64,000 bases of DNA from Cristatella mucedo (taxonomy: Eukaryota > Bryozoa > Phylactolaemata > Cristatellidae), in NCBI GenBank assembly GCA_009760855.2, contig WPIO01000026.1, positions 496,001-560,000 of the forward strand. Reading direction: 5' to 3'. This document shows, piece after piece, positions 34,670-44,951 of this stretch (position 1 is its first letter; every line of letters starts with the position of its first letter). The translations under genes were made by a program, and so were the position numbers. A model generated the notes under the pieces. That model worked only from the letters and a program-made list of their open reading frames with translations, was not told the DNA's origin and made no database searches.

Positions 34670-35455
34670 TCGATGTCTCTGTCTCTGACTCTTATTCCTG
34701 TCTCTGTCTCTTGTCTCTTCTCTCTTGTCTCTTGTCTCTTGTCATTTGTCTCTGTCTCTTGTCTGTCTCTGTGTCGTTGTCTCTGTCTCCTGTCTCAGTC
34801 TTTTGTCTCTTGTCTCTTGTCTCTTGTCTCTTGTCTCTTGTCTCTGTCTCTGGTCTCTGGTCTCTGGTCTCTGGTCTCTTGTCTCTTGTCTCTTGTCTCT
34901 TGTCTTGTCTCTTGTCTCTTGTCTCTTGTCTCTTGTCTCTTGTCTCTTGTCTCTTGTCTCTTGTCTCTTGTCTCTTGTCTCTTGTCTCTTGTCTCTTGTC
35001 TCTTGTCTCTTGCCTCTTGCCTGTCGTCTCTCGTCTCTCGTCTCTCGTCTCTCGTCCCTCGTCTCTGGTCTCTGGTCTCTGGTCTCTGGTCTCTGGTCTC
35101 TGGTCTCTGGTCTCTTGTCTCTTGTCTCTTGTCTCTTGTCTCTTGTCTCTTGTCTCTTGTCTCTTGTCTCTTGTCTCTTGTCTCTTGTCTCTTGTCTCTT
35201 GTCTCTCGTCTCTCGTCTCTCGTCTCTCGTCTCACGTCTCTCGTCCCTCGTCCCTCGTCCCTCGTCCCTGGTCTCTGGTCTCTGGTCTCTGGTCTCTGGT
35301 CTCTGGTCTCTTGTCTCTTGTCTCTTGTCTCTTGTCTCTTGTCTCTTGTCTCTTGTCTCTTGTCTCTTGTCTCTTGTCTCTTGTCTTTGTCTCTGTCTGT
35401 CTCTCTTTTTTCTGTCTGTCTCTACGTCTCTTTCTCTCTCTTTCTCTCTCTCTTA
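34670..35455. repeat. Heptamer minisatellite (GTCTCTN)n with higher-order blocks
   Basis: About 100 tandem 7-bp units GTCTCTT, GTCTCTG and GTCTCTC. Variants are grouped rather than mixed: a G block about 34850-34878, T block to 35010, C block 35023-35057, G block 35058-35110, T block to 35202, C block to 35267, G block to 35307, T block to about 35386. This gives a super-repeat of roughly 208-210 bp (about 30 heptamers). Because 7 is not a multiple of 3, all three plus frames stay open for about 250 codons (SLVSCLL repeats), as does a minus frame (RDKRQET). These are not genes. Confidence 0.95.
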
Positions 35456-35459
35456 AAGT

Positions 35460-35858
35460 GAACTAGGTAACTCGTTGAGATTCCTGCTAGTTTTTTGGTG
35501 GGTCAGCTGAGAGAAATAAGCCGAGCTATTGTAAGCTACCAGCAGCCATCTGGGTACCGAAGCTCTAACACATTAGTGCAGATCAACGATGCTACATATA
35601 AAGCTTTTCACGCCTCTACTGATGTCTCACTTTTAGGCCAATCAGATGAGCTACATTGAGGATCTTTTAGAAGTGATTGAAGGCCTGCAAGCAAGGTTTA
35701 ATAAGCCAGCTTTAAATCATCAATGCTGAGAAGCGGTTGGTGTGAGAGAGCACGTGACTGGAGGAGCAAGGAAGTCAGCGGATAAGTAGGTACACTGGTA
35801 CACGCGAGTGAAGCGACCTGCAAACCCGACTGGAGATTTTTTTAACCAATTTGATGCT
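35460..35858. other. Unassigned sequence
   Basis: Nothing recognisable. Confidence 0.45.
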
Positions 35859-36067
35859 TGTAATGTAATGTAATGTATCTCCGCCTGTAACTCCACAAAA
35901 CCATAAAGACCACGTGGGTGTTACGCAGGAGAGTTTTGTATAGCGAACTCGCAGCCTAAGCGGCTTTCGGTACGCATTCGGTAGCCAACAGACTTCATCT
36001 CTCGCAACAAAGAGAAAGTGGGAAGCATAGCAGAGTCAGGAGAGCACTTGAGGTAGTGAGTAGAGAG
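35859..36067 (-). mobile_element. LINE-A 3' fragment
   Basis: Starts at (TGTAA)3 TGTATCTCCGCCTG and matches the LINE-A 3' UTR and the last coding segment (CTCTCGCAACAAAGAGAAAG, GGGAAGCATAGCAGAGTCAG) in reverse complement. It is little diverged from the 12290 copy, so fairly young. Confidence 0.8.
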
Positions 36068-36475
36068 TGAGCATGTGAAGTTCATATTGAAGTGGAACTG
36101 TGTGGAAACTACGCCTTTGACGACAGACCAGATGAGCCGCCGAGCTTTGAATCAGTTGCAGGCAATTAGGGGCAGAGGCCATGAGTCCTGAATTATTCTG
36201 CTCGTGTGCACTGGTCTCAGCATGCGTCCGTAATGCTGCCACATGCATAACAATATTGATATGAGTACCCACTCCGATGGCAGTGTTGTCCGTCAGGCCG
36301 AACCGTTGAGCTCTGCATAGTTATTTTAAGGAAAGCGTAGTATGGAGTCTTTGTATAACTAAGCATGTTTATAGTCCGAAGACTATATACGCCACAGGCA
36401 TAGGCTTCGTCTTTAACACCAAACATCCAATTAAGAATAGCCGGGTTTTATTCCACTTGAGAGTTTCCTAAGGAG
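36068..36475 (-). pseudogene. LINE-B RT C-terminal fragment
   Basis: The minus frame at 36272-36036 reads ASAPNCLQLIQSSAAHLVCR then QRRSFHTVPLQYELHML, matching LPxxLIxRLQxVQNSAARLVxRxxxxxHxTPLLxxLHWLP. The upstream part to 36475 (ITMQSSTVRPDGQ) is a plausible but decayed thumb region. LINE-A at 35859 inserted at its downstream side. Confidence 0.6.
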
Positions 36476-36536
36476 CAGCAGCAGCTAATTTATTGTTCTG
36501 GTATCCCCGCATGCACTGAGAGGCTGAACCAGTGTC

Positions 36537-36683
36537 GAGTTGGTTTGGCCCAGTGGTTAAGGTGCTCGCATCGACCAAGGTCTAGCCGAGGTCGTGGGCT
36601 CGAGCCCCTCGGCATATGTGAAGCGCCTGAATAGAGATTAGGTTTTCTTAAGGCGATATATAAATGAATTGTGAATGAATTAT
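36537..36683 (+). mobile_element. SINE-1 copy, well preserved
   Basis: GGTTTGGCCCAGTGGTTAAG, GTCGTGGGCTCGAGCCCC, then GAAGCGCCTGAATAGAGATT, AGGTTTTCTTAAGGCGATAT and AATGAATT end. Confidence 0.85.
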
Positions 36684-37412
36684 AGCTCCTCAAGGTGTGA
36701 AGCAAAGCTACGGTTGGCACTGAAGGTTAAGAATTTCGCTCAGTTATCCTTTCGATTTTACGCCTTTAGTAAGGATTGAACCAACCCTTGAGCTCGAAAT
36801 CACCTTCTAAAGTAGGACAAAAACTTCCCATGCTTTGTTCATGGTTTAGAGCAATTTTAAGCTCTACAAAATCTATCGCGCGGTGTTCGAGTCGATATAT
36901 TTAGGTAACAGATTTGCATTCATTCATCCTTGGGTACAACATGTGTTTTCCTAATCTCGTTTGCCTAAAATAAATAGAAAATGGCTGCTGTTCCACATAA
37001 AATGTGTTTCTTTGGTCAGGACAGTGGCATTTTGAAGTTCTCAGGTTTTGCTATTAGACGCTGTGCGGACATCAGGCTCGGTTCGTGCATAGCGTTGTAC
37101 CGCTACCCGATTTAGGGAAGCCTAGGCGGAAACGACAATGCAAAGTATTGTCCATAGAAGTGTAACACTACAGTTGCCGTAAAGAATATCTTAGTTTGTT
37201 ATTTCAGAGCAAGAGAATAGTGAATCACTATATCTGGTTGACACGGCATCAAAATGTTGCTTGTATCCAGCAGATGCTGTTGCTGCATTTATGGGCAAAT
37301 TGTCAAGACGAGAGCATAATACTCTTAAGTGAGTGAGTTTGTTTAGATTCGCGGGCCTACAGAGCATGCATGGGTGTCGAGGATATAAACAATCTCATTT
37401 CCCTTGCAAACG
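36684..37412. other. Unassigned sequence
   Basis: Nothing recognisable. Confidence 0.45.
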
Positions 37413-37413
37413 C

Positions 37414-37560
37414 TGCGAAAGAGTGGTTAAGGTGCTCGCCTAGAACAAGGCCAGGGTGAATGTATTTGATGACTTAAGTCGTGGGCTCGAGTCCGTAAAA
37501 TATATGAAGAGCCTGAATAGAGATTAAGTTCTCGTAGGGCTTTGTACAAACGAGTTATAC
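37414..37560 (+). mobile_element. SINE-1 copy with internal insertion
   Basis: GAGTGGTTAAGGTGCTCGCC and AAGTCGTGGGCTCGAGTCC boxes are separated by about 20 extra bases. The tail GAGCCTGAATAGAGATTAAG and TTCTCGTAGGGCTTTGTACA is present. Confidence 0.75.
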
Positions 37561-37932
37561 GTAAAATATTAAGTAACGTGTGAAATATCTTTTTTAATTC
37601 AATCAATTCTGGCATATTTTTAAGAGCCATTACAGAGGATAAGAGACTGCCGTAAAGTTGGCTATCCCAGAAATTTGGCGTGGACCGACGGACCCCTCAA
37701 GAAACTGCTGTTTTTGCATGGTAGAGCCTTCCAAACCTCGAACTGGCAAGAGCGAACTTCCAAGCGTACGTATTCATTCCTTCATCCATGGATGAAGCCC
37801 CATTATTATACTACCCGTTTGCTCCCTTTCCCTACTCCTCCAGAGAGGGATCAACCATGCTCAGAAGAGAGCAGTTATACGGATAGCTAGGAAGATACTG
37901 CAGATCCTGATTCCAATTTCACAGATGTGGCT

Positions 37933-37936
<4 letters not shown>
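37561..37936. other. Unassigned sequence
   Basis: Nothing recognisable; a 71-codon frame at 37675-37890 has no known motif. Confidence 0.45.
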
Positions 37937-37991
<55 letters not shown>

Positions 37992-38022
37992 GAGGGAGGG
38001 AGAGAGAGGGAGAGGGAGAGAG
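37937..38022. repeat. (GA)n microsatellite
   Basis: GAGAGA from about 37937 to 37987 then GGGAGAGAGAG variants to 38022. It is continuous in frame with the remnant downstream and gives a spurious arginine-glutamate N-terminus. Confidence 0.9.
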
Positions 38023-38044
38023 AAAGCCATTATTTCCCAGCCAG

Positions 38045-39035
38045 AAACACCCCAACAATCTCGACAGAGGCCTTGATAGTGCGGAGGCCACAGCTGAGCT
38101 TCTGACATCTAGGTTCAAAGAGTGGAACCTGTTGGATGAACTAGTGAAAGCAGGAAATCAGTTAAGGCAGCACCAACATCTGTCCAACTTATTAATTCGG
38201 CAAGATGGGCTGTTCGTCTCTAACAATTTGGCCGGTCTACCCAAGGCTATACGAATCAACCGAAATCCTATTAAATGGCACCTACTCACAGAGAGTTCAC
38301 CCAAGAGCATCAAGGCCGTGCTAGTTCATAGCTGGAACAGGTACCCGTCTCTCCTTCTGGCTCATCCTTCGCACCTCAAAGGGAGCAGCACCAGGGTCAA
38401 GATGTTTCCGAGTGCCTTGAAATGTGGAGACTGTGGCAGGCAAGTAATTGGGAGACTCCAAAATGCGCTATCACACAGTTCCTTGCTTTCTTTGCATACA
38501 GGAAATTGCCGGGGAAATTACGCGCACTATTTCAAAAGGGTGTGGCCTTAATGGACCAAGTTCCTAGTCGGGAAGAACCTCATCAAAGTGGGAGCAGCTG
38601 GTAGATCCTCGAAAGGTGCTGATGTCACCAGTGCATATCAAGCTGAGCCTCATCGAGCGATGCGTCGCGGCTCTCTGGACAATAAGTCAGCAGCCTTCGA
38701 ATAGCACCAAGGCGTCTTTACACAGCTGTTGAAGCATAGTTCAAAGCTGGTGTCGTCGTCGGGAATACTGATTAAGAAGATCGCAGAGTGTGACGAATTC
38801 GCCGAAAGGCTGCATTGAACTGTTTCGTTGCAGTGGTACAAGGCTTTCGTTGCGATCAAAAGGCTGCTAGTTCAGGCACTCCTTAAGAACTATGCAAGTA
38901 TGGGATGCAGAATGCCCCCCAGAGTCTAATCATCGGTGCTCACCTTGACAAGATCAAGGAGAACGTGGGAGTTTATTCATAGGAGCAAGGCGAGCGAGCA
39001 CTTTCATTGTGATATATTGGATTTCGAAAGGACGT
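38045..39035 (+). pseudogene. Remnant of a multicopy transposon-associated protein family
   Basis: The plus frame to 38551 reads ATAELLTSRFKEWNLLDE, IRINRNPIKWHLLTESSPKS, IKAVLVHSWNRYPSLLLAHP and then NALSHSSLLSLHTGN, NYAHYFKRVWP. Broken frames follow: VGKNLIKVG, LLKNYASMGCRMPPRV near 38880, and SEHFHCDILDFERTS near 38990-39035. This order (DSSxxSLKAVLLHNGNxxPSxPxAH, then LLGLQxGYTK, then KNYxxMGCRMSxKxHFLHSHLDxF, then GERFHxDIxxxExRY) is that of an unnamed protein found in many copies in arthropod, hydra and fish genomes and presumed transposon-derived. Its activity is unknown to me. Lesions make this copy dead. Confidence 0.7.
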
Positions 39036-39151
39036 CATAACCAAGTATAGTATAACGAAAATATTATGGGGTACTATATTTGGGGGGCTTCTTCAGGAAT
39101 GCGCTTTGCAGTATAGATACAAATCTAGAACATCTACTGCTTTCTTAACTC

Positions 39152-39489
39152 TTAAGTGGTCATTTATGCATGACTTCAGAGTAAAGCCACGTTAGTTTGG
39201 CTTCATTTGCTACTCTTTATGCTTGCAACGACACGAGAATTCATTAGTTTTCTAATCAGAAATTGGTTATGTTCACTTTTGTCCTGGCTACAAAAGCATG
39301 GTCTGAAGGGAATAATTGGTCATTAAGTGGTCATTTATGCATGACTTCAGAGTAAAGCCACGTTAGTTTGGCTTCATTTGCCACTCTTTATGCTTGCAAC
39401 GACACGAGAATTCATTAGTTTTCTCATCAGAAATTGGTTATGTTCACTTTTGTCCTGGCTACAAAAGCATGGTCTGAAGGGAATAATTC
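39152..39489. repeat. 171-bp tandem duplication, two copies
   Basis: 39152-39322 and 39323-39489 both run from TTAAGTGGTCATTTATGCATG to GGTCTGAAGGGAATAATT with only a handful of differences, so the duplication is recent. No similarity to other repeats in the window. Confidence 0.95.
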
Positions 39490-39769
39490 TCATTTTCAAA
39501 ACTTTTGCGGCATAAGAAATTAAGAAATAACGCTTACTACCAAAGAATAAAATCTGTTACATAGTGTATACACTGCCTTTCGCTCATCCAAGAACTGCTT
39601 GTGAGTGCCAAGTTGATCAACGGGCAGAATTGCGCAGCTTCCGGGTGATTGAAACAGAAGGAAGGCCAGCTGTGCACGCATTCATGACAAACCGATTTTC
39701 TCCGTATTAAAATTTTGAAAGCACCAGCTTCGTCTGTGCCTGTGCTGGACAATGAACCTATCTGGCAAT
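39490..39769. other. Unassigned sequence
   Basis: A 71-codon minus frame at 39537-39752 has no recognisable domain. Confidence 0.4.
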
Positions 39770-39770
39770 A

Positions 39771-39942
39771 CTAGCTGATTTAGCAGCCTCTTTTGTATAG
39801 CGGCATAAGAGCCTTAAAGGCTATCTCCACCGCTCGCAGCGGCAATACAGAATCGCCCACCGCAAGATTCGAACCCGTGAACTCGGGACCGAGATCGTGA
39901 AAAACAACCGCCTTTCCTAGCGCTCCATCATTGCTCACCTAA
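39771..39942 (-). mobile_element. SINE-2 copy
   Basis: Minus strand: head with GATCTCGGTCCCGAGTTCACG and GGGTTCGAATCTTGC (B box), then GGTGGGCGATTCTGTATTGCC, GCTGCGAGCGGTGGAGATAGCC, TTTAAGGCTCTTATGCCGCTA and a GGCTGCTAAATCAGCTAG end. Confidence 0.8.
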
Positions 39943-40960
39943 TGCTAATATATCGGGCAACGCGGCCAGTTCCCTCAAAAACTTCGAATAAATAGCGGCT
40001 AAGGAAACGAGTAAGATATCGATCTGTCTACGTGCTTACACCCGTATGTGCGTACAAGCGTGTGCGTGTATGCGTGCGTCTGCGCTTGTGTGCTCTGCGA
40101 CTTCTGGTGCAACGAGTCGGCTTAAGGGCCGAGGAATTAGTTCAAGCCCTTGTGACTTCCTCGCTATGTGCGGGCTTGTCTCGGCGATCTGTTTTAACCG
40201 TGCACTGCGAAAACAGCTTGGCCGTTTCCAAGTAGTGGCCTGCGTGCATTCGGTCATCTCTTTCGACATTCTATTTCGCTGGCGACAAGTCGGTTAAGCT
40301 AAAAAAAACTTGTCAGTTAGTCTTTAAGTGATAACTTACCTGTCGTTATTTTCGTCCTTTTCTGCCTTCTCACCCCAAGATGAGAATATATTTCCCATTC
40401 TGAGTTCCCTGAGTCCGCATCAAGGTCATTCGCGCTCACGAAAGAAACTCGCTAAAATGGAGGAGGTTGTCAGGGAAATTTGAGCGAAAGCTCAGCGCAC
40501 GCCCGATGGCAGCACCCCAAGACCTCGGCCAGCAGCCTCGGGCCCGGTCGACCGGTGGGCAGACCACGGTCGAGAGGCAGCCAGACAGCCGGGCGCCGCG
40601 TCTACCATCGGGGTGCGCCAGCCGCAGGCGCACAGGCCAGTCGTGTGAGGCAACGCGTTGGGAAACACGTTGCAGCCCCGCTCGTAGCCCACGTGAACCA
40701 CTGAACCGCCCGCAGACGATAGCTCGCAGCAAATATTACGGAAATAGGAAGTTGCAGCTCTTCGCATTCATTCGCTAAACGCGGGCTCGGGTCCCACATT
40801 AAGCGACCGAATAGCGAGGCAGTACATGGGTATTAAGCGCCTCCACAGCTGGTTGCCAGTTTGAGCGCAGCCTGGTCATCTCAAAAAAAAATTCTACTTG
40901 CTCCTGCTAGCACAGGTGATAAATATTCGTACGAAAAGTGCTTGTATAAATAAATAAATC
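39943..40960. other. Unassigned; GC-rich stretch 40440-40800
   Basis: Several 65- to 103-codon frames overlap on both strands at 40436-40799 because the sequence is GC-rich. None shows a domain or consistent splice signals. Confidence 0.4.
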
Positions 40961-41107
40961 CTAGCTGATTAAACAGCCTCTTTTTTATAGCAGCAGAAGA
41001 GCGTTTATGGCTATCACCACCGCTTGCAGTGGCGATAAAGAATCGCCCACCGCAGGAATCGAACCCACGAAAGCAACCGCCTTGCCTAGCGTGCCATCAC
41101 CAATCCC
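40961..41107 (-). mobile_element. SINE-2 copy
   Basis: Minus strand: GCGGTTGCTTTCGTGGGTTCG B box, then GGTGGGCGATTCTTTATCGCC, CACTGCAAGCGGTGGTGATAGCC and a GGCTGTTTAATCAGCTAG end. It matches 39771-39942 closely except for a deletion in the anticodon region. Confidence 0.8.
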
Positions 41108-41144
41108 GCGGCAGCCGCAGTATTTGCTGATATATCCGAGTGTG

Positions 41145-41228
41145 CTTCCTTTGCAGCAAATTCAAAGCGCCTAGAAAGAGCTCTCTGAGGGCGCTCTATC
41201 AAATGTATTATTATCATTATTATTGTTA
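41145..41228 (+). repeat. LINE-B 3' tail
   Basis: TTTGCAGCAAATTCAAAGCGCC, TAGAAAGAGCTCTCTGAGGGCG, CTCTATCAAATG then (TTA)n. The hairpin loop has lost GATTAAGTT-like bases, leaving a compact AGAGCTCTCT palindrome. Confidence 0.8.
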
Positions 41229-41690
41229 TTGCTATCCGTACTCGGACCGGCGCGCAGGCAGGTTACAAATCAAACTAATTCGCCCGCTGTACCTCGGTTG
41301 CACCGAGCGACCGTAGCTCTGCCGCATACATGTAGCGCGCCTGCCAACAAAGCTTTCCGGCAGGTTAAGCAGCAACAAAAGCAGTTTCAGGCATGCGTCA
41401 GCCTCAGGCTCATGCTCCATTAATTGAAGCAGCACTGGGCAGCGAAGGGCCCGCAAGTTTCCAAGTGCTCAGTACTAGTCGGCCGCAGATGCCGACGGCG
41501 AAGCCTCGCGCCTGTCTCGACGACAGCCGTTTCGTTTAGAAGGCTGCTCATCTCTCTGATGGCACAGTAGTGCGCAACTTTCCATGTCCAGTCTCCGGCT
41601 GGCACAGAACTGTGCAATACGGCCACAAACCGAGCATTCGAAGCCGCGAGCAGCACCAGGGTGCTTTCGCTTCAGGCCGGGATAGTGGCC
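41229..41690. other. Unassigned sequence
   Basis: Short frames on both strands lack recognisable domains. Confidence 0.4.
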
Positions 41691-41692
41691 AT

Positions 41693-41816
41693 TGTGCTTT
41701 CTTTACCGCATATGCAAAGTGCCTAGAAAGAGATTAAATTCTCTGAGGGCGTTACGGAAATGCGTTATCATCGTTATTATTATTGTTGTTGTTGTTATTA
41801 TTATTATTATTATAGC
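41693..41816 (+). repeat. LINE-B 3' tail with (ATT/GTT)n
   Basis: GTGCTTTCTTTACCGCATATGC, AAAGTGCCTAGAAAGAGATT, AAATTCTCTGAGGGCGTTACG, then a long (TTA)/(TTG) terminal array. Confidence 0.85.
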
Positions 41817-42092
41817 GGCGGTCAGCACTCCGTCTCCCCGTTACGTTATTACGAAAGACGGTGGCAGTGTGGAGACTACTTGAAGGGGCTCTCTCTCACG
41901 CGTGCGCGCAGCCGCCGTGGACGAACCCCTGCAGCAGCAGCGAGTTACCCCTATTTCTGTCTACGACACCCGATCAATGCCGAGATTAACTTCTGCTTCG
42001 AATTCTCGAGCTGGATTAAATGCACGTTAACTTTGCCTATTACTCCGGTTGCCGGGTGGTGCGTTAACGTAATCGCCCGTAGTAATGCCGTA
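41817..42092. other. Unassigned sequence
   Basis: Nothing recognisable. Confidence 0.4.
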
Positions 42093-42094
42093 TC

Positions 42095-42530
42095 CTATGC
42101 GGCACAGTCGGCAACTATTTTAATTGACGTCAACACTTCGCTCGGTAGGCCGCGTAAAAACTGACGGTGCAGCAGGGTTTCATGCGAGGCGGCCAATAGA
42201 CCACGAAGTGCCCGCGCAAGCAATCGCTTCAGATCTTGCATCAGCCCTTGAAGGGAAGCCCCTTCCCACAAACGCAGCTTCTGTCGTCTCACTTCTTTCG
42301 CTTTCAGGGTCGAATGCCGCCTCCAAAGCCGCTCTTATGCCATCGTAATTCCGCGAGTCTGAGGGCAAATCAAGATATACAGCGACAGCCACTTTTCTAA
42401 CAAACGCCTGCAGTCTGCTACCTTTCGCCCGGGCGCTCATCCATTCACAACCGCACAAACGTCGAAAACTTCTAGCCACTTGTGAACATCAATGCACCGC
42501 TCGCATTATTCCGGAGGGAATAGTATCAAA
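42095..42530 (-). pseudogene. LTR-retrotransposon Gag-like fragment
   Basis: Minus strand: WLEVFDVCAVV (near 42465), KGSRLQAFVRKVAVAVYLDL, YDGIRAALEAAF near 42345, then, after a shift near 42290, LMQDLKRLLARALRGL and LHRQFLRGLPSEV near 42140. This is the order of a retrotransposon Gag core: a capsid-like helix, a YxxLKxAL segment, an ExxxxFLxxLRxLxxRA segment, then LLxxxFLxGLPxxL. No protease or RT follows in the window and no LTR is recognised. Two frames mean it is broken. It most resembles the Gag of Ty3-type elements, but family assignment is uncertain. Confidence 0.6.
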
Positions 42531-43008
42531 ATTCTCAGCTACTAATTGTTGCGATTGTGAAATGCGCATTTTACTAAATTAGCAAACGACCTTCCGGAAC
42601 ACACGCCTCATCCAGCGCCCGCAGGATCCCCGGATATCCATTGATAAGGCGCCGCCTCCGACTTGCCAGTAGTCATTTATGCATACAGGGATAAAAACAG
42701 CGATTAACCTCAAGCAGCCCATCCACCAATAGCGTACTGATTTTGGAATGATTTCTCGTTCTCTCTCTGCCCCCCTCTCTTTTGGTCGGCCCTCCTCCGT
42801 CCTACACTACCAGCTCTACCATTGACTTGGAAATACCCTGTATATAAAAAAAAGTACTACACGGATCCGGAAAATGGGCATGGAAGTGTTTATCTTGCTG
42901 TCAAATGTAACGACCTCCAAGCAGAGTATTTTCACATTGAAATCTAATTTTCTTGACAAACCATACCTTTTGTAAAGTACTTTGCGACGAATCCTTGTTT
43001 AAAGTCGG
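42531..43008. other. Unassigned sequence
   Basis: Possibly the decayed 5' part of the Tc1/mariner element that follows; no motif readable. Confidence 0.35.
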
Positions 43009-43181
43009 TGTAGTGGCCCAGCCACTCACTTGATTTGAACCCCATATAGCTATTATGGAGCGACATTGACAGGCGGCTGAGGCGGAGTGTCGGGCCTACA
43101 CCACCAGTAGCCGACCTTCGTAGCAAAATTCAGATTCAGCGGATCGTGCTACTGCCGAAGAGACAATGCCGACGCTTGTGA
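43009..43181 (+). pseudogene. Tc1/mariner transposase C-terminal remnant
   Basis: The frame beginning near 43012 reads WPSHSLDLNPI, stop, LLWSDIDRRLRR, then PPVADLRSKIQIQRIV and LLPKRQCRRL before a stop. This matches the C-terminal WPAQSPDLNPIExLW block (the D residue is part of the DDE/DDD triad) and the final SMPRRCxA segment of Tc1-like transposases. Glu of NPIE is replaced by a stop codon. The N-terminal DNA-binding part is not readable and no terminal repeats were found. Confidence 0.75.
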
Positions 43182-43352
43182 CCTATATGCCTGGCCCGAC
43201 AACGGAAGTAATAGAGAATCGGGATGGAACGACGTCACACTAAACGCATATATAAGAACAGCATATGTGTTTTTGGGCTGTCAATAAATATTTTCACATG
43301 CCTCGCATAACTTTAGTCTGCCAGCCATCGTAGGAAGCCCTCTTATTTATTG

Positions 43353-43453
43353 GGCCGTGACTGCCCAGGGGGTAAGATGCTCGCTCTTCCGACCGAGGTC
43401 GTGGGTTCGAATTCTGCAGTGGGCGATCCCTTATTGCCAACTGTCAGCAATAC
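43353..43453 (+). mobile_element. SINE-2 copy, truncated
   Basis: GACTGCCCAGGGGGTAAGATG A-box region, GTCGTGGGTTCGAATTCTGC B box, then AGTGGGCGATCCCTTATTGCC and CTGTCAGC, where it passes into LINE-B sequence of the opposite strand. Confidence 0.75.
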
Positions 43454-43454
43454 A

Positions 43455-44045
43455 TGCAGCAGCTTGTTGAGAGAGTTGACCGAGCAGGAGAGCTGGGAGT
43501 GATCAATGCAAAGGTACAACTTAGTGTCTTGTGCATAGAATCGAAAGCCTAAGCTGTGCCGTGAGGGTCACATCGGTGAGTATGAGGGAGAGTATAAGCT
43601 GTGAAGGGAGGCGGACCAAGCACAGAGCTGCCCTGAGGCACCCCATGTTTCAATGATTTCTCCGATGATCTTTTTCCGTTCGCATCAATACTCTGGAAAA
43701 TCCAACTGCGACAGAACTTGAAAACATTTTAGTGCATTGCCAGTGAGGCCCAGATGAGGATTTGGTGATCAAGAGTGTCAAACGATGCCGAAAGGTCAAG
43801 TAAAAAGCAAGCAGAGCGAGTTTTCCCAACTCTGCTTTCCTGAGAAGGTCATTGTAAACCCTAGGCTATGTGGAGTGATTAGCTCCAAAACCAGACAGGA
43901 ACTTGCTTGCTAGGTTTGAGTTTTTAATGTAAGAGTTCAGCTGATCCGCCACAACTCTTTCCAGTGTCTTCGATAGGAATGGTAGACGGGAAACTGGCCG
44001 GAAGCCGCTCAAGTTTCCTTGGTCTATCGGTGCTTTCTTATTTGG
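43455..44045 (-). pseudogene. LINE-B RT fragment, comparatively well preserved
   Basis: Minus strand: RLPFLSKTLERVVADQLN then SYIKNSNLASKFLSGF near 43985-43885, LGKTRSACFLLDLSASFDT and LDHQILIWASL near 43830-43755 (motif A), SLKHGVPQGSSVLGP near 43650 (motif B, one frame slip) and FRFYAQDTKLYL near 43545 (motif C, YADD changed to YAQD). The catalytic change and frame slips show it is dead. SINE-2 adjoins its 3' side. Confidence 0.75.
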
Positions 44046-44544
44046 GTCGTCATTGGGACCTCGATCTTAAAGGCGAGCACCTCACCCCTGGGTCAAACCA
44101 GGGCGGCAGCGACCACGGACCGCCGTTTCGCTGCCTCTTCGACTATAGACAGTATGCAGCGGTCCGCGTGTCCACGGCAAGCCCCGCTGCTCCGGCAGCA
44201 CCAATGGCCAACTATGCCGCGGTGGCGCCTGCTGCGTTCTCTGCCACGAAGCCATTTGCGGTCTCGATTTTAACCGCAGCCGTCATTTTCGCTTTCCTTC
44301 GAAGCCGACGAACCAACCGACGCAGGCTTGCGGTTGAGTCGGATTCGCACAGGTCGAAAACATATGACAAGCTCATGCTCACCACTTCGGAATAAAACCT
44401 ACGTAAGCTCTTCTTCTGGGTGGTTCACCTGAGCTACGCAGCACCGAGCGTGTGGGTTCAAGCCGTGTTCAACAAGAACAGGGGAGTCGTTTTCCGGCTG
44501 CCTTGGTAGATCTTGCCGACGGCAATATTGCGCTCCACCCATTT
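44046..44544. other. Unassigned sequence
   Basis: A 143-codon frame (43964-44395) runs out of the antisense of the LINE RT and has no domain of its own. Confidence 0.4.
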
Positions 44545-44623
44545 CACCTATGTCGAGTATTTTTCCATGTCCAGCACGTCAACCCCCTCGATTTTTCTAT
44601 TTCTTTAAACTGCCCCATCGGCA
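44545..44623 (+). repeat. Left arm of a 79-bp inverted repeat
   Basis: CACCTATGTCGAGTATTTTTC ... CTGCCCCATCGGCA is the reverse complement of 44999-45077 with one mismatch. The arms are separated by about 375 bp. Confidence 0.95.
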
Positions 44624-44951
44624 AAAGTATCTCTTCGTCAAAACACGTGCTTGCATCACCCAGCTGTGGCCGCGGTACGGATGCGAATCGGCAAACTGGA
44701 GGCTTGCAACTTGAATAAGCACGCTCGCTGTGCCCTGATCTCACGTACTTCCTCGTAAGCAGGAGCATAGTTTTTAAGAGCGCCGCTTTTAGAGCGCCTA
44801 GCGGTTTTCTGACTAATTTCAAGGGGGGTTTCATAGCAAGCCGAGCCGTTCAATCGTACCGGAAGAGGAGAATATAATCGATAGTGGGGCCGAGCCAACA
44901 GCGGGGCTGACTCAGAGGAAGTGGCAGCACGAATCCTCAGGTCTTTCCCGC
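44624..44951. other. Spacer of the inverted repeat, unassigned
   Basis: No coding or repeat similarity recognised. CGCCGCTTTTAGAGCGCC near 44782-44799 is a short imperfect hairpin. Confidence 0.45.

Noticed and set aside
34673-35466. Three overlapping plus-strand frames of about 250 codons with SLVSCLL repeats, and a minus frame with RDKRQET repeats
   Set aside because: They are the automatic result of a 7-bp tandem repeat read in every frame.
39152-39489. Alpha-satellite-like DNA, because of the 171-bp period
   Set aside because: Only two copies, and I see no sequence resemblance. The length match is coincidental.
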